This document shows positions 50,701-63,213 of a DNA stretch of 64,000 nt, in pieces. Source of the DNA: Lumbricus rubellus (Eukaryota > Annelida > Clitellata > Crassiclitellata > Lumbricidae); NCBI GenBank assembly GCA_945859605.1, contig OX243814.1, forward strand, positions 34,896,952-34,960,951. Direction: 5' to 3'. The notes under the pieces are model-generated. The model saw only the letters and a program-made list of their open reading frames with translations. It ran no database searches and had not been told where the DNA came from. Position numbers and translations under genes: made by a program. Numbering within the stretch: position 1 is the first letter of the stretch; every line of letters starts with the position of its first letter.

Positions 50701-52300
50701 TCGCGCTCGTGAATAAACTGATGCCCATAGCACTCGTGAATAAACCAGTGCCCATCGCGCTCGTCAATAAACTAGTGCCCATCGCGCTCGTGAATAAACT
50801 GGCGCCCATCGCGCTCGTGAATAAACTGATACCCACCGCGCTCCTGAATAAACTGAGGCCCATCGCCCTCGTCGATAAACTAGTGCCCATCGCGCTCGTC
50901 AATAAACTAATGCCCATCGAGCTCGTAAATAAACTGATGCCCATCGCGCTCGTGAATAAACTGATGCCCACCGCGCTCGTGAATAAACTGAGGCTCATCG
51001 CCCTCATCAATAAACTAATGCCCTTCGCGCTCGTGAATAAACCAGTGCCCATCGCGCTCGTGAATAAACTGATGCCCATCGCGCTCTTCAATAAACTGGT
51101 GCCCTTCGCGCTCGTGAATAAACTAGTGCCCATCGCGCTAGTGAATAAACTAGTGCCCTTTGCGCTCGTGAATAAACTAATGCCCATCGCGTTCGTGAAC
51201 AAACTAGTGCCCTTCGCGCTCGTGAATAAACTGATGCCTTTCGCGCTCGTGAATAAATTGATGCCCATCGCGCTCGTGAATAAACTGAAGCCCATCGCGC
51301 TCGTCAATAAACTAGCGCCCATCGCGCTCGTGAATAAAATAGTGCCCATCGCGCTCGTCAATAAACTGATGCGCATCGCGCTCGTGAATAAAATGACGCC
51401 CATCGCGCTCGTGAATAAACCAGTGCCCATCGCGCTCGTCAATAAACTAGTGCCCATCGCGCTCGTGAATAAACTGATACCCATCGCGCTCGACAAAAAA
51501 CTAGTGCCTTTCGCGCTCGTGAATAAACCAGTGCCCATCGCGCTCGTGAATAAACTGATGCCCATCGCGCTCTTCAATAAACTGGTGCCCTTCGCGCTCG
51601 TGAATAAACTAGTGCCCATCGCGCTCGTGAATATACCAATGCCCTTCGCGCTCGTGAATAAACTGATGCCCAACGCGCTCGTGAATAAACGAGTGCTCTT
51701 GGCGGTCGGTAATAAACTGATGCCCATCGCGCTCGTGAATAAACTGAGGCCCATCGCGCTCGTCAATAAGCTAATGACCTTCGCGCTCGTGAATAATCTA
51801 GTGCCCTTCGCGCTCGTGAATAAACTGATGCCCATAGCACTCGTGAATAAACCAGTGCCCATCGCGCTCGTCAATAAACTAGTGCCCATCGCGCTCGTCA
51901 ATAAACTAATGCCCATCGCGCTCGTGAATAAACTGATGCCCATCGCGCTCGTGAATAAACTGATGCCCACCGCGCTCGTGAATAAACTGAGGCCCATCGC
52001 CCTCGTCAATAAACTAATGCCCTTCGCGCTCGTGAATAAACCAGTGCCCATCGCGCTCGTGAATAAACTGATGCCCATCGCGCTCTTCAATAAACTGGTG
52101 CCCACCGCGATCGTGAATAAACTGAGGCCCATCGCCCTCGTCAATAAACTAATGCCCTTCGCGCTCGTGAATAAACTGATGCCCATAGCACTCGTGAATA
52201 AACCAGTGCCCATCGCGCTCGTCAATAAACTAATGCCCTTCGCGCTCGTGAATAAACCAGTGCCTATCGCGCTCTTGAAAAAAACTGCTGCCCATCGCGC
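47741..52300. repeat. Distant copy of the 28.7-34.2 kb region
   Basis: From about 48,067 the unit order matches 28,681 onward at an offset of 19,386 bp (718 units), through the shared +3/-1 haplotype (30416 and 49802). Beyond that the offset becomes 17,980 bp, exactly 1,406 less. The 1,406-bp duplication at 29.2-32.1 kb is thus absent here. Near the seven-A allele (34217 and 52278) the offset grows by three more units. Confidence 0.85.
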
Positions 52301-54929
52301 TCGTGAATAAACTAGTGCCCATCGCGCTCGTGAATAAACTAGTGCCCTTCGCGATCGTGAATAAACTAGTGCCCTTCGCGCTCGTCGATGAACTAATGCC
52401 CTTCGCGCTCGTGAATAAACTGATGCCCATCGCGCTCGTGAATAAACTAGTGCCCATCGCGCTCGTGAATAAACTAGTGCCCATCGCGCTCGTGAAAAAA
52501 CTGATGCCCATCGCGCTCGTGAAAAAACCAATGCCCTTCGCGCTCGTGAATAAACTGATGCCCTTCGCGCTCGTGAATAAACTAGTGCCCTTCGCGCTCG
52601 TGAATAAATTGATGCCCATCGCGCTCGTGAATAAACTGAAGCCCATCGCGCTCGTCAATAAACTAGCGCCCATCGCGCTCGTGAATAAACTGAGGCCTAT
52701 CGCCCTCGTTGATAAACTAATGCCCTTCGCGCTCGTGCATGAACCATTGCCCATCGCGCTCGTGAATGAACTGATGCCCATCGCGCTCTTCAATAAACTG
52801 GTGCCCTTCGCGCTCGTGAATAAACTAGTGCCCATCGCGCTCGTAAATAAACTAATGCCCATCGCGTTCATGAATAAACTAGTGCCCTTCGCGCTCGTGA
52901 ATAAACTGAAGCCTATCGCGCTCGTCGATAAACTAATGACTTTCGCGCTCGTGAATAAACTGATGCCCGTGGCGCTCGTGAATAAACCAATGCCCTTCGC
53001 GCTCGTGAATAAACCAGTGCCCATCGCGCTCGTAAATAAACTGATGCCCATCGCGCTCTTCAATAAACTGGTGCCCTTCGCGCTCGTGAAAAAATTAGTG
53101 CCCATCGCGCTCGTGAATAAACCAATGCCCTTCGCGCTCGTGAATAAACTGATGCCCTTCGCGCTCGTGAATAAACTGATGCCTTTCGCGCTCGTGAATA
53201 AATTGATGCCCATTGCGCTCGTGAATAAACTGATGCCCATCGCGCTCGTCAATAAACTAGCACCCGTCGGGCTCGTGAATAAACTAGTGCCCATCGCGTT
53301 CGTGAAAAAACTGATGCGCATCGCGCTCGTGAATAAACTGATGCCCACCGCGCTCGTGAATAAACTGAAGCCCATCGCCCTCGTCAATAAACTAATGCCC
53401 TTCGCGCTCGTGAATAAACCAGTGCCCATCGCGCTCGTGAATAAACTGATGCCCATCGCGCTCTTCAATAAACTGGTGCCCTTCGCGCTCGTGAATAAAT
53501 TAGTGCCCATCGCGCTCGTGAATAAATTAGTGCCCATCGCGCTCGTGAATAAACTGATGCCCATCGCGCTCGTGAATAAACTGGCGCCCATCGCGCTCGT
53601 GAATAAACTGATACCCACCGCGCTCCTGAATAAACTGAGGCCCATCGCCCTCGTCGATAAACTAGTGCCCATCGCGCTCGTCAATAAACTAATGCCCATC
53701 GAGCTCGTCAATAAACTAGCGCCCATCGCGCTCGTGAATAAAATAGTGCCCATCGCGCTCGTGAATAAACTAGTGCCCTTCGCGATCGTGAATAAACTAG
53801 TGCCCATCGCGCTCGTGAATAAACTGAAGCCTATCGCGCTCGTCGATAAACTAATGCCCTTCGCCCTCGTGAATGAACTGATGCCCATCGCGCTCGTGAA
53901 TAAACCAGTGCCCTTCGCGCTCGTGAATAAACTGATGCCCTTCGCGCTCGTGAATAAACTAGTGCCCTTCGCGCTCGTGAATAAATTGAAGCCCATCGCG
54001 CTCATGAATAAACTGATGCCCACCGCGCTCGTGAATAAACTGAGGCCCATCGCCCTCATCAATAAACTAATGCCCTTCGCGCTCGTGAATAAACCAGTGC
54101 CCATCGCGCTCGTGAATAAACTGATGCCCATCGCGCTCTTCAATAAACTGGTGCCCTTCGCGCTCGTGAATAAACTAGGGCCCATCGCGCTCGTGAATAA
54201 ACCAATGCCCTTCGCGCTCGTGAATAAACTCATGCCCTTCGCGCTCGTGAAGAAACTGATGCCCTTCGCGCTCGTGAATAAATTGATGCCCATCGCGCTC
54301 GTGAATAAACTGAAGCCCATCGCGCTCGTCAATGAACTAGCGCCCGTCGGGCTCGTGAATAAACTGATGCCCATCGCGCTCGTGAATAAACCAGTGCCCA
54401 TCGTGCTCGTCAATAAACTAGTGCCCATCGCGCTCGTGAATAAATTAGTGCCCGACGCGCTCGTGAATAAACTGATGCCCATCGCGCTCGTGAATAAACT
54501 AGTGCCCATCGCGCTCGTGAATAAACTAGTGCCCTTCGCGCTCGTGAATAAACTGAAGCCTATCGCGCTCGTCGATAAACTAATGCCCTTCGCGCTCGTG
54601 AAAAAACTGATGCCCATCGCGCTCGTGAATAAACCAATGCCCTTTGCGCTCGTGAATAAACTGATGCCCTTCGCGCTCGTGAATAAACTAGTGCCCATCG
54701 CGCTCGTGAATAAACTGAAGCTTTTCGCGCTCGTCAATAAACTAGCGCCCGTCGGGATCGTGAATAAACTAGTGCCCATCGCGCTCGTGAATAAACTGAT
54801 GCGCATCGCGCTCGTGAATAAACTGATGCCCATCGCGCTCGTGAATAAACCAGTGCCCATCGCGCTCGTCAATAAACTAGTGCCCATCGCGCTCGTGAAT
54901 AAACTGATGCCCATCGCGCTCGTGAATAA
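52301..54929. repeat. Array segment related to 34.2-42 kb
   Basis: The unit order follows that at 34.2-36 kb and then 41.2-42 kb: GTTGATAAAC units near 52,708, ATGACTTTCGCG near 52,937, GCCCGACGCG near 54,450 and AAGCTTTTCGCG near 54,718. Unlike its relatives it lacks the two-base deletion (full-length unit near 52,660), and the stretch between about 53,950 and 54,450 is shorter in unit number. Confidence 0.8.
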
Positions 54930-57226
54930 ACTGATGCCCATCGCGCTCGTGAATAAACTGAGGCCCATCGCCCTCGTCGATAAACTAATGCCCTTCGCGC
55001 TCGTGCATGAACCATTGCCCGTCGCGCTCGTGAATAAACTGATGCCCATCGCGCTCTTCAATAAACTGGTGACCATCGCGCTCGTGAATAAACAAGTGCC
55101 CTTTGCGCTCGTGAATAAACTAATGCCCATCGCGTTCATGAACAAACTAGTGCCCTTCGCGATCGTGAATAAACTAGTGCCCTTCGCGCTCGTGAATAAA
55201 CTGAAGCCTATCGCGCTCGTCGATAAACTAATGACTTTCGCGCTCGTGAATAAACTGATGCCCGTGGCGCTCGTGAATAAACCAATGCCCTTCGCGCTCG
55301 TGAATAAACTGATGCCCTTCGCGCTCGTGAATAAACTGATGCCTTTCGCGCTCGTGAATAAATTGATGCCCATCGCGCTCGTGAAAAAACTGAAGCCCAT
55401 CGCGCTCGTCAATAAACTAGCGCCCATCGCGCTCGTGAATAAACTAGTGCCCATCGCGCTCGTCAATAAACCAGTGCCCATCGCGCTCGTGAAAAAACTG
55501 ATGCCCAACGCGCTCGTGAATAAACTGATGCCCATCGCGCTCGTGAATAAACCAGTGCCGATCGCGCTCGTCAATAAACTAATGCCCATCGCGCTCGTCA
55601 ATAAACCCTTGCCCATCGCGCTCGTGAATAAACTGATGCCCATCGCGCTCGACAATAAACTAGTGCCCTTCGCGCTCGTGAATAAACCAGTGCCCATCGC
55701 GCACGTGAATAAACTGATGCCCATCGCGCTCTTCAATAAACTGGTGCCCGTCGCGCTCGTGAATAAACTAGTGCCCATCGCGCTCGTGAATAAACCAATG
55801 CCTTTCGCACTCGTGAATAAACTGATGCCCTTCGCGCTCGTGAATAAACTGATGCCCTTCGCGCTCGTAAATAAATTGAGGCCCATCGCCCTCGTCGATA
55901 AACTAATGCCCTTCGCGCTCGTGCATGAACCATTGCCCATCGCGCTCGTGAATGAACTGATGCCCATCGCGCTCTTCAATAAACTAGTGCCCATCGCGTG
56001 TTAGTGAATAAACTAGTGCCCTTTGCGCTCGTGAATAAACTAATGCCCATCGCGTTCATGAATAAACTAGTGCCCTTCGCGCTCGTGAATAAACTGAAGC
56101 CTATCGCGCTCGTCGATAAACTAATGACTTTCGCGCTCGTGAATAAACTGATGCCCGTGGCGCTCGTGAATAAACCAATGCCCTTCGCGCTCGTGAATAA
56201 ACTGATGCCCTTCGTGCTCGTGAATAAACTGATACCCTTCGCGCTCGTGAATCAATTGATGCCCATCGCGCTCGTGAATAAACTGAAGCCCATCGCGCTC
56301 GTCAATAAACTAGCGCCCATCGCGCTCGTGAATAAACTAGTGCCCATCGCGCTCGTGAATAAACTAGTGCCCATCGCGCTCGTGAATAAACTGATGCCCA
56401 ACGCGCTCGTGAATAAACTGATGCCCATCGCGTTCGTGGATAAACCAGTGCCGATCGCGCTCGTGAACAAACTAGTGCCCATCGCGCTCGTCAATAAACT
56501 AATGCTTATCGCGCTCGTCAATGAACCATTGCCCATCGCGCTCGTGAATAAACTGATACCCATCGCGCTCGACAAAAAACTAGTGCCCTTCGCGCTCGTG
56601 AATAAACCAGTGCCCATCGCGCTCGTGAATAAACTGATGCCCATCGCGCTCTTCAATAAACTGGTGCCCTTCGCGCTCGTGAATAAACTAGTTTCCATTG
56701 CGCTCGTGAATAAACCAATGCCCTTCGCGCTCGTGAATAAACTGATGCCCTTCGCGCTCGTGAATAAACTGATGCCCTTCGCGCTCGTGAATAAATTGAG
56801 ACCCATTGCGCTCGTGAATAAACTGAAGCCCATCGCGCTCGTCAATAAACTAGCACCCGTCGGGCTCGTGAATAAACTAGTGCCCATCGCGCTCGTGAAT
56901 AAACTGATGCGCATCGCGCACGTGAATAAACTGATGCCCATAGCACTCGTGAAAAAACCAGTGCCCATCGCGCTCGTCAATAAACTAGTGCCCATCGCGC
57001 TCGTCAATAAACTAATGCCCATCGCGTTCGTGAATAAACTGATGCCCATCGCGTTCGTGAATAAACTGATGCCCACCGCGCTCGTGAATAAACTGAGGCC
57101 CATCGCCCTCGTCAAAAAACTAATGCCTTTCGCGCTCGTGAATAAACCAGTGCCCATCGCGCTCGTGAATAAACTGATGCCCATCGCGCTCTTCAATAAA
57201 CTGGTGGCGTTCGCGCTCGTGAATAA
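54930..57226. repeat. 2,297-bp higher-order repeat, copy 1
   Basis: The period is 2,297 bp (85 units plus 2 bp, the 2 bp being the GCGTGTTAGTG allele at 55996 and 58293). The short antisense frames at 55733-55933 and 58030-58230 are a matching pair. The copy ends at GGTGGCGTTCGCG followed by GTGAATAAACTGATGCCC, where the order jumps back to that seen at 54,930. Confidence 0.9.
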
Positions 57227-59523
57227 ACTGATGCCCATCGCGCTCGTGAATAAACTGAGGCCCATCGCCCTCGTCGATAAACTAATGCCCTTCGCGCTCG
57301 TGCATGAACCATTGCCCGTCGCGCTCGTGAATAAACTGATGCCCATCGCGCTCTTCAATAAACTGGTGACCATCGCGCTCGTGAATAAACAAGTGCCCTT
57401 TGCGCTCGTGAATAAACTAATGCCCATCGCGTTCATGAACAAACTAGTGCCCTTCGCGATCGTGAATAAACTAGTGCCCTTCGCGCTCGTGAATAAACTG
57501 AAGCCTATCGCGCTCGTCGATAAACTAATGACTTTCGCGCTCGTGAATAAACTGATGCCCGTGGCGCTCGTGAATAAACCAATGCCCTTCGCGCTCGTGA
57601 ATAAACTGATGCCCTTCGCGCTCGTGAATAAACTGATGCCTTTCGCGCTCGTGAATAAATTGATGCCCATCGCGCTCGTGAAAAAACTGAAGCCCATCGC
57701 GCTCGTCAATAAACTAGCGCCCATCGCGCTCGTGAATAAACTAGTGCCCATCGCGCTCGTCAATAAACCAGTGCCCATCGCGCTCGTGAAAAAACTGATG
57801 CCCAACGCGCTCGTGAATAAACTGATGCCCATCGCGCTCGTGAATAAACCAGTGCCGATCGCGCTCGTCAATAAACTAATGCCCATCGCGCTCGTCAATA
57901 AACCCTTGCCCATCGCGCTCGTGAATAAACTGATGCCCATCGCGCTCGACAATAAACTAGTGCCCTTCGCGCTCGTGAATAAACCAGTGCCCATCGCGCA
58001 CGTGAATAAACTGATGCCCATCGCGCTCTTCAATAAACTGGTGCCCGTCGCGCTCGTGAATAAACTAGTGCCCATCGCGCTCGTGAATAAACCAATGCCT
58101 TTCGCACTCGTGAATAAACTGATGCCCTTCGCGCTCGTGAATAAACTGATGCCCTTCGCGCTCGTAAATAAATTGAGGCCCATCGCCCTCGTCGATAAAC
58201 TAATGCCCTTCGCGCTCGTGCATGAACCATTGCCCATCGCGCTCGTGAATGAACTGATGCCCATCGCGCTCTTCAATAAACTAGTGCCCATCGCGTGTTA
58301 GTGAATAAACTAGTGCCCTTTGCGCTCGTGAATAAACTAATGCCCATCGCGTTCATGAATAAACTAGTGCCCTTCGCGCTCGTGAATAAACTGAAGCCTA
58401 TCGCGCTCGTCGATAAACTAATGACTTTCGCGCTCGTGAATAAACTGATGCCCGTGGCGCTCGTGAATAAACCAATGCCCTTCGCGCTCGTGAATAAACT
58501 GATGCCCTTCGTGCTCGTGAATAAACTGATACCCTTCGCGCTCGTGAATCAATTGATGCCCATCGCGCTCGTGAATAAACTGAAGCCCATCGCGCTCGTC
58601 AATAAACTAGCGCCCATCGCGCTCGTCAATAAACTAGTGCCCATCGCGCTCGTCAATAAACTAGTGCCCATCGCGCTCGTGAATAAACTGATGCCCAACG
58701 CGCTCGTGAATAAACTGATGCCCATCGCGTTCGTGGATAAACCAGTGCCGATCGCGCTCGTGAACAAACTAGTGCCCATCGCGCTCGTCAATAAACTAAT
58801 GCTTATCGCGCTCGTCAATGAACCATTGCCCATCGCGCTCGTGAATAAACTGATACCCATCGCGCTCGACAAAAAACTAGTGCCCTTCGCGCTCGTGAAT
58901 AAACCAGTGCCCATCGCGCTCGTGAATAAACTGATGCCCATCGCGCTCTTCAATAAACTGGTGCCCTTCGCGCTCGTGAATAAACTAGTTTCCATTGCGC
59001 TCGTGAATAAACCAATGCCCTTCGCGCTCGTGAATAAACTGATGCCCTTCGCGCTCGTGAATAAACTGATGCCCTTCGCGCTCGTGAATAAATTGAGACC
59101 CATTGCGCTCGTGAATAAACTGAAGCCCATCGCGCTCGTCAATAAACTAGCACCCGTCGGGCTCGTGAATAAACTAGTGCCCATCGCGCTCGTGAATAAA
59201 CTGATGCGCATCGCGCACGTGAATAAACTGATGCCCATAGCACTCGTGAAAAAACCAGTGCCCATCGCGCTCGTCAATAAACTAGTGCCCATCGCGCTCG
59301 TCAATAAACTAATGCCCATCGCGTTCGTGAATAAACTGATGCCCATCGCGTTCGTGAATAAACTGATGCCCACCGCGCTCGTGAATAAACTGAGGCCCAT
59401 CGCCCTCGTCAAAAAACTAATGCCTTTCGCGCTCGTGAATAAACCAGTGCCCATCGCGCTCGTGAATAAACTGATGCCCATCGCGCTCTTCAATAAACTG
59501 GTGGCGTTCGCGCTCGTGAATAA
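57227..59523. repeat. 2,297-bp higher-order repeat, copy 2
   Basis: Second copy, sharing rare units with copy 1 such as AGTTTCCATTGCG (near 56,690 and 58,987) and CCTTTCGCACTC (near 55,800 and 58,098). After about 59,523 it continues through GTGAATAAATTAGTG units that copy 1 lacks. Confidence 0.9.
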
Positions 59524-60781
59524 ATTAGTGCCCATCGCGCTCTTCAATAAACTGGTGCCCTTCGCGCTCGTGAATAAACTAGTGCCCATCGCGCTCGTGA
59601 ATAAACCAATGCCCTTCGCGCTCGTGAATAAACTCATGCCCTTCGCGCTCGTGAAGAAACTGATGCCCTTCGCGCTCGTGAATAAATTGATGCCCATCGC
59701 GCTCGTGAATAAATTGAAGCCCATCGCGCTCGTCAATAAACTAGCGCCCTTCGGGCTCGTGAATAAACTAGTGCCCATCGCGCTCGTGAATAAACTGATG
59801 CGCATCGCGCTCGTGAATAAACTGATGCCCATAGCACTCGTGAATAAACCAGTGCCCATCGCGCTCGTCAATAAACTAGTGCCCATCGCGCTCGTCAATA
59901 AACTAATGCCCTTCGCGCTCGTGAATAAACTGATGCCCATCGCGCTCGTGAATAAACTGATGCCCACCGCGCTCGTGAACAAACTGAGGCCCATCGCCCT
60001 CGTCAATAAACTAATGCCCTTCGCGCTCGTGAATAAACCAGTGCCCATCGCGCTCGTGAATAAACTGATGCCCATCGCGCTCTTCAATAAACTGGTGCCC
60101 TTCGCGCTCGTGAATAAATTAGTGCCTATCGCGCTCGTGAATAAACTGGTGCCCATCGCGCTCGTGAATAAACTAGTGCCCATCGCGCTCGTGAATAAAC
60201 TAGTGCCCTTCGCGCTCGTGAATAAACTGAAGCCTATCGCGCTCGTCGATAAACTAATGCCCTTCGCGCTCGTGAAAAAACTGATGCCCATCGCGCTCGT
60301 GAATAAACCAATGCCCTTCGCGCTCGTGAATAAACTAGTGCCCTTCGCGCTCGTCAATAAATTGATGCTCATCATCACGCTCGTGAATAAACTGAAGCCC
60401 ATCGCGCTCGTCAATAAACTAGCGCCCGTCGGATCGTGAATAAACCAGTGCCCATCGCGCTCGTGAATAAACTAGTGCCCATCGCGCTCGTGAATAAACT
60501 GATGCCCATCGCGCTCGTGAATAAACTGGCGCCCCTCGCGCTCGTGAATAAACTGATACCCACCGCGCTCCTGAATAAACTGAGGCCCATCGCCCTCGTC
60601 GATAAACTAATGGCCTTCGCGCTCGTGCATGAACCAGTGCCCATCGCGCTCGTAAATGAACTGATGCCCATCGCGCTCTTCAATAAACTGGTGCCCTTCG
60701 CGCTCGTGAATAAACTAGTGCCCATCGCGCTAGTGAATAAACTAGTGCCCTTTGCGCTCGTGAATAAACTAATGCCCATCG
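58350..60781. repeat. 2,432-bp higher-order repeat, copy 1
   Basis: The period is 2,432 bp (90 units plus 2 bp from the +3/-1 haplotype). GTTCATG is at 58351 and 60783, the +3 unit at 60366 and 62798, and the -1 unit at 60426 and 62858. It overlaps copy 2 of the 2,297-bp repeat, so the two duplications are nested in time. The rare unit AGTTTCCATTG at about 58,987 reads AGTGCCCATTG in the second copy. Confidence 0.9.
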
Positions 60782-63213
60782 CGTTCATGAATAAACTAGT
60801 GCCCTTCGCGCTCGTGAATAAACTGAAGCCTATCGCGCTCGTCGATAAACTAATGACTTTCGCGCTCGTGAATAAACTGATGCCCGTGGCGCTCGTGAAT
60901 AAACCAATGCCCTTCGCGCTCGTGAATAAACTGATGCCCTTCGTGCTCGTGAATAAACTGATACCCTTCGCGCTCGTGAATCAATTGATGCCCATCGCGC
61001 TCGTGAATAAACTGAAGCCCATCGCGCTCGTCAATAAACTAGCGCCCATCGCGCTCGTGAATAAACTAGTGCCCATCGCGCTCGTCAATAAACTAGTGCC
61101 CATCGCGCTCGTGAATAAACTGATGCCCAACGCGCTCGTGAATAAACTGATGCCCATCGCGTTCGTGGATAAACCAGTGCCGATCGCGCTCGTGAACAAA
61201 CTAGTGCCCATCGCGCTCGTCAATAAACTAATGCTTATCGCGCTCGTCAATGAACCATTGCCCATCGCGCTCGTGAATAAACTGATACCCATCGCGCTCG
61301 ACAAAAAACTAGTGCCCTTCGCGCTCGTGAATAAACCAGTGCCCATCGCGCTCGTGAATAAACTGATGCCCATCGCGCTCTTCAATAAACTGGTGCCCTT
61401 CGCGCTCGTGAATAAACTAGTGCCCATTGCGCTCGTGAATAAACCAATGCCCTTCGCGCTCGTGAATAAACTGATGCCCTTCGCGCTCGTGAATAAACTG
61501 ATGCCCTTCGCGCTCGTGAATAAATTGAGACCCATTGCGCTCGTGAATAAACTGAAGCCCATCGCGCTCGTCAATAAACTAGCACCCGTCGGGCTCGTGA
61601 ATAAACTAGTGCCCATCGCGCTCGTGAATTAACTGATGCGCATCGCGCACGTGAATAAACTGATGCCCATAGCACTCGTGAAAAAACCAGTGCCCATCGC
61701 GCTCGTCAATAAACTAGTGCCCATCGCGCTCGTCAATAAACTAATGCCCATCGCGTTCGTGAATAAACTGATGCCCATCGCGTTCGTGAATAAACTGATG
61801 CCCACCGCGCTCGTGAATAAACTGAGGCCCATCGCCCTCGTCAAAAAACTAATGCCTTTCGCGCTCGTGAATAAACCAGTGCCCATCGCGCTCGTGAATA
61901 AACTGATGCCCATCGCGCTCTTCAATAAACTGGTGGCGTTCGCGCTCGTGAATAAATTAGTGCCCATCGCGCTCTTCAATAAACTGGTGCCCTTCGCGCT
62001 CGTGAATAAACTAGTGCCCATCGCGCTCGTGAATAAACCAATGCCCTTCGCGCTCGTGAATAAACTCATGCCCTTCGCGCTCGTGAAGAAACTGATGCCC
62101 TTCGCGCTCGTGAATAAATTGATGCCCATCGCGCTCGTGAATAAATTGAAGCCCATCGCGCTCGTCAATAAACTAGCGCCCTTCGGGCTCGTGAATAAAC
62201 TAGTGCCCATCGCGCTCGTGAACAAACTGATGCGCATCGCGCTCGTGAATAAACTGATGCCCATAGCACTCGTGAATAAACCAGTGCCCATCGCGCTCGT
62301 CAATAAACTAGTGCCCATCGCGCTCGTCAATAAACTAATGCCCTTCGCGCTCGTGAATAAACTGATGCCCATCGCGCTCGTGAATAAACTGATGCCCACC
62401 GCGCTCGTGAACAAACTGAGGCCCATCGCCCTCGTCAATAAACTAATGCCCTTCGCGCTCGTGAATAAACCAGTGCCCATCGCGCTCGTGAATAAACTGA
62501 TGCCCATCGCGCTCTTCAATAAACTGGTGCCCTTCGCGCTCGTGAATAAATTAGTGCCTATCGCGCTCGTGAATAAACTGATGCCCATCGCGCTCGTGAA
62601 TAAACTAGTGCCCATCGCGCTCGTGAATAAACTAGTGCCCTTCGCGCTCGTGAATAAACTGAAGCCTATCGCGCTCGTCGATAAACTAATGCCCTTCGCG
62701 CTCGTGAAAAAACTGATGCCCATCGCGCTCGTGAATAAACCAATGCCCTTCGCGCTCGTGAATAAACTAGTGCCCTTCGCGCTCGTCAATAAATTGATGC
62801 TCATCATCACGCTCGTGAATAAACTGAAGCCCATCGCGCTCGTCAATAAACTAGCGCCCGTCGGATCGTGAATAAACCAGTGCCCATCGCGCTCGTGAAT
62901 AAACTAGTGCCCATCGCGCTCGTGAATAAACTGATGCCCATCGCGCTCGTGAATAAACTGGCGCCCCTTGCGCTCGTGAATAAACTGATACCCACCGCGC
63001 TCCTGAATAAACTGAGGCCCATCGCCCTCGTCGATAAACTAATGGCCTTCGCGCTCGTGCATGAACCAGTGCCCATCGCGCTCGTAAATGAACTGATGCC
63101 CATCGCGCTCTTCAATAAACTGGTGCCCTTCGCGCTCGTGAATAAACTAGTGCCCATCGCGCTAGTGAATAAACTAGTGCCCTTTGCGCTCGTGAATAAA
63201 CTAATGCCCATCG
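60782..63213. repeat. 2,432-bp higher-order repeat, copy 2
   Basis: Second copy. It has a private in-frame TAA at 61630-61632 (AATTAACTG for AATAAACTG) and GCGCCCCTTGCG near 62,960 where copy 1 reads GCGCCCCTCGCG. It diverges near 63,213, where GCGTTCGTG replaces GCGTTCATG. Confidence 0.9.

Larger units (their letters stand above)
17422..62871 (+). other. Chain of shorter + strand repeat frames separated by shifts and stops
   Basis: After 17.4 kb the same nine-residue repeat is read in successive pieces: 17422-19848, 19852-21384, 21381-22169, 22166-24250, 24247-26772, 26785-30489, 30486-31895, 31892-34249, 34242-34625, 34618-36135, 36128-39079, 39072-39455, 39448-40965, 40958-43309, 43303-44073, 44077-44637, 44630-46981, 46975-49875, 49872-52310, 52303-56004, 55998-58301, 58295-60439, 60436-61632 and 61636-62871. 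The next frame starts at 62868 and leaves the window. Breaks are the indels listed above plus four point stops. Many starts are GTG within a unit, so they carry no start-site information. Confidence 0.85.
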
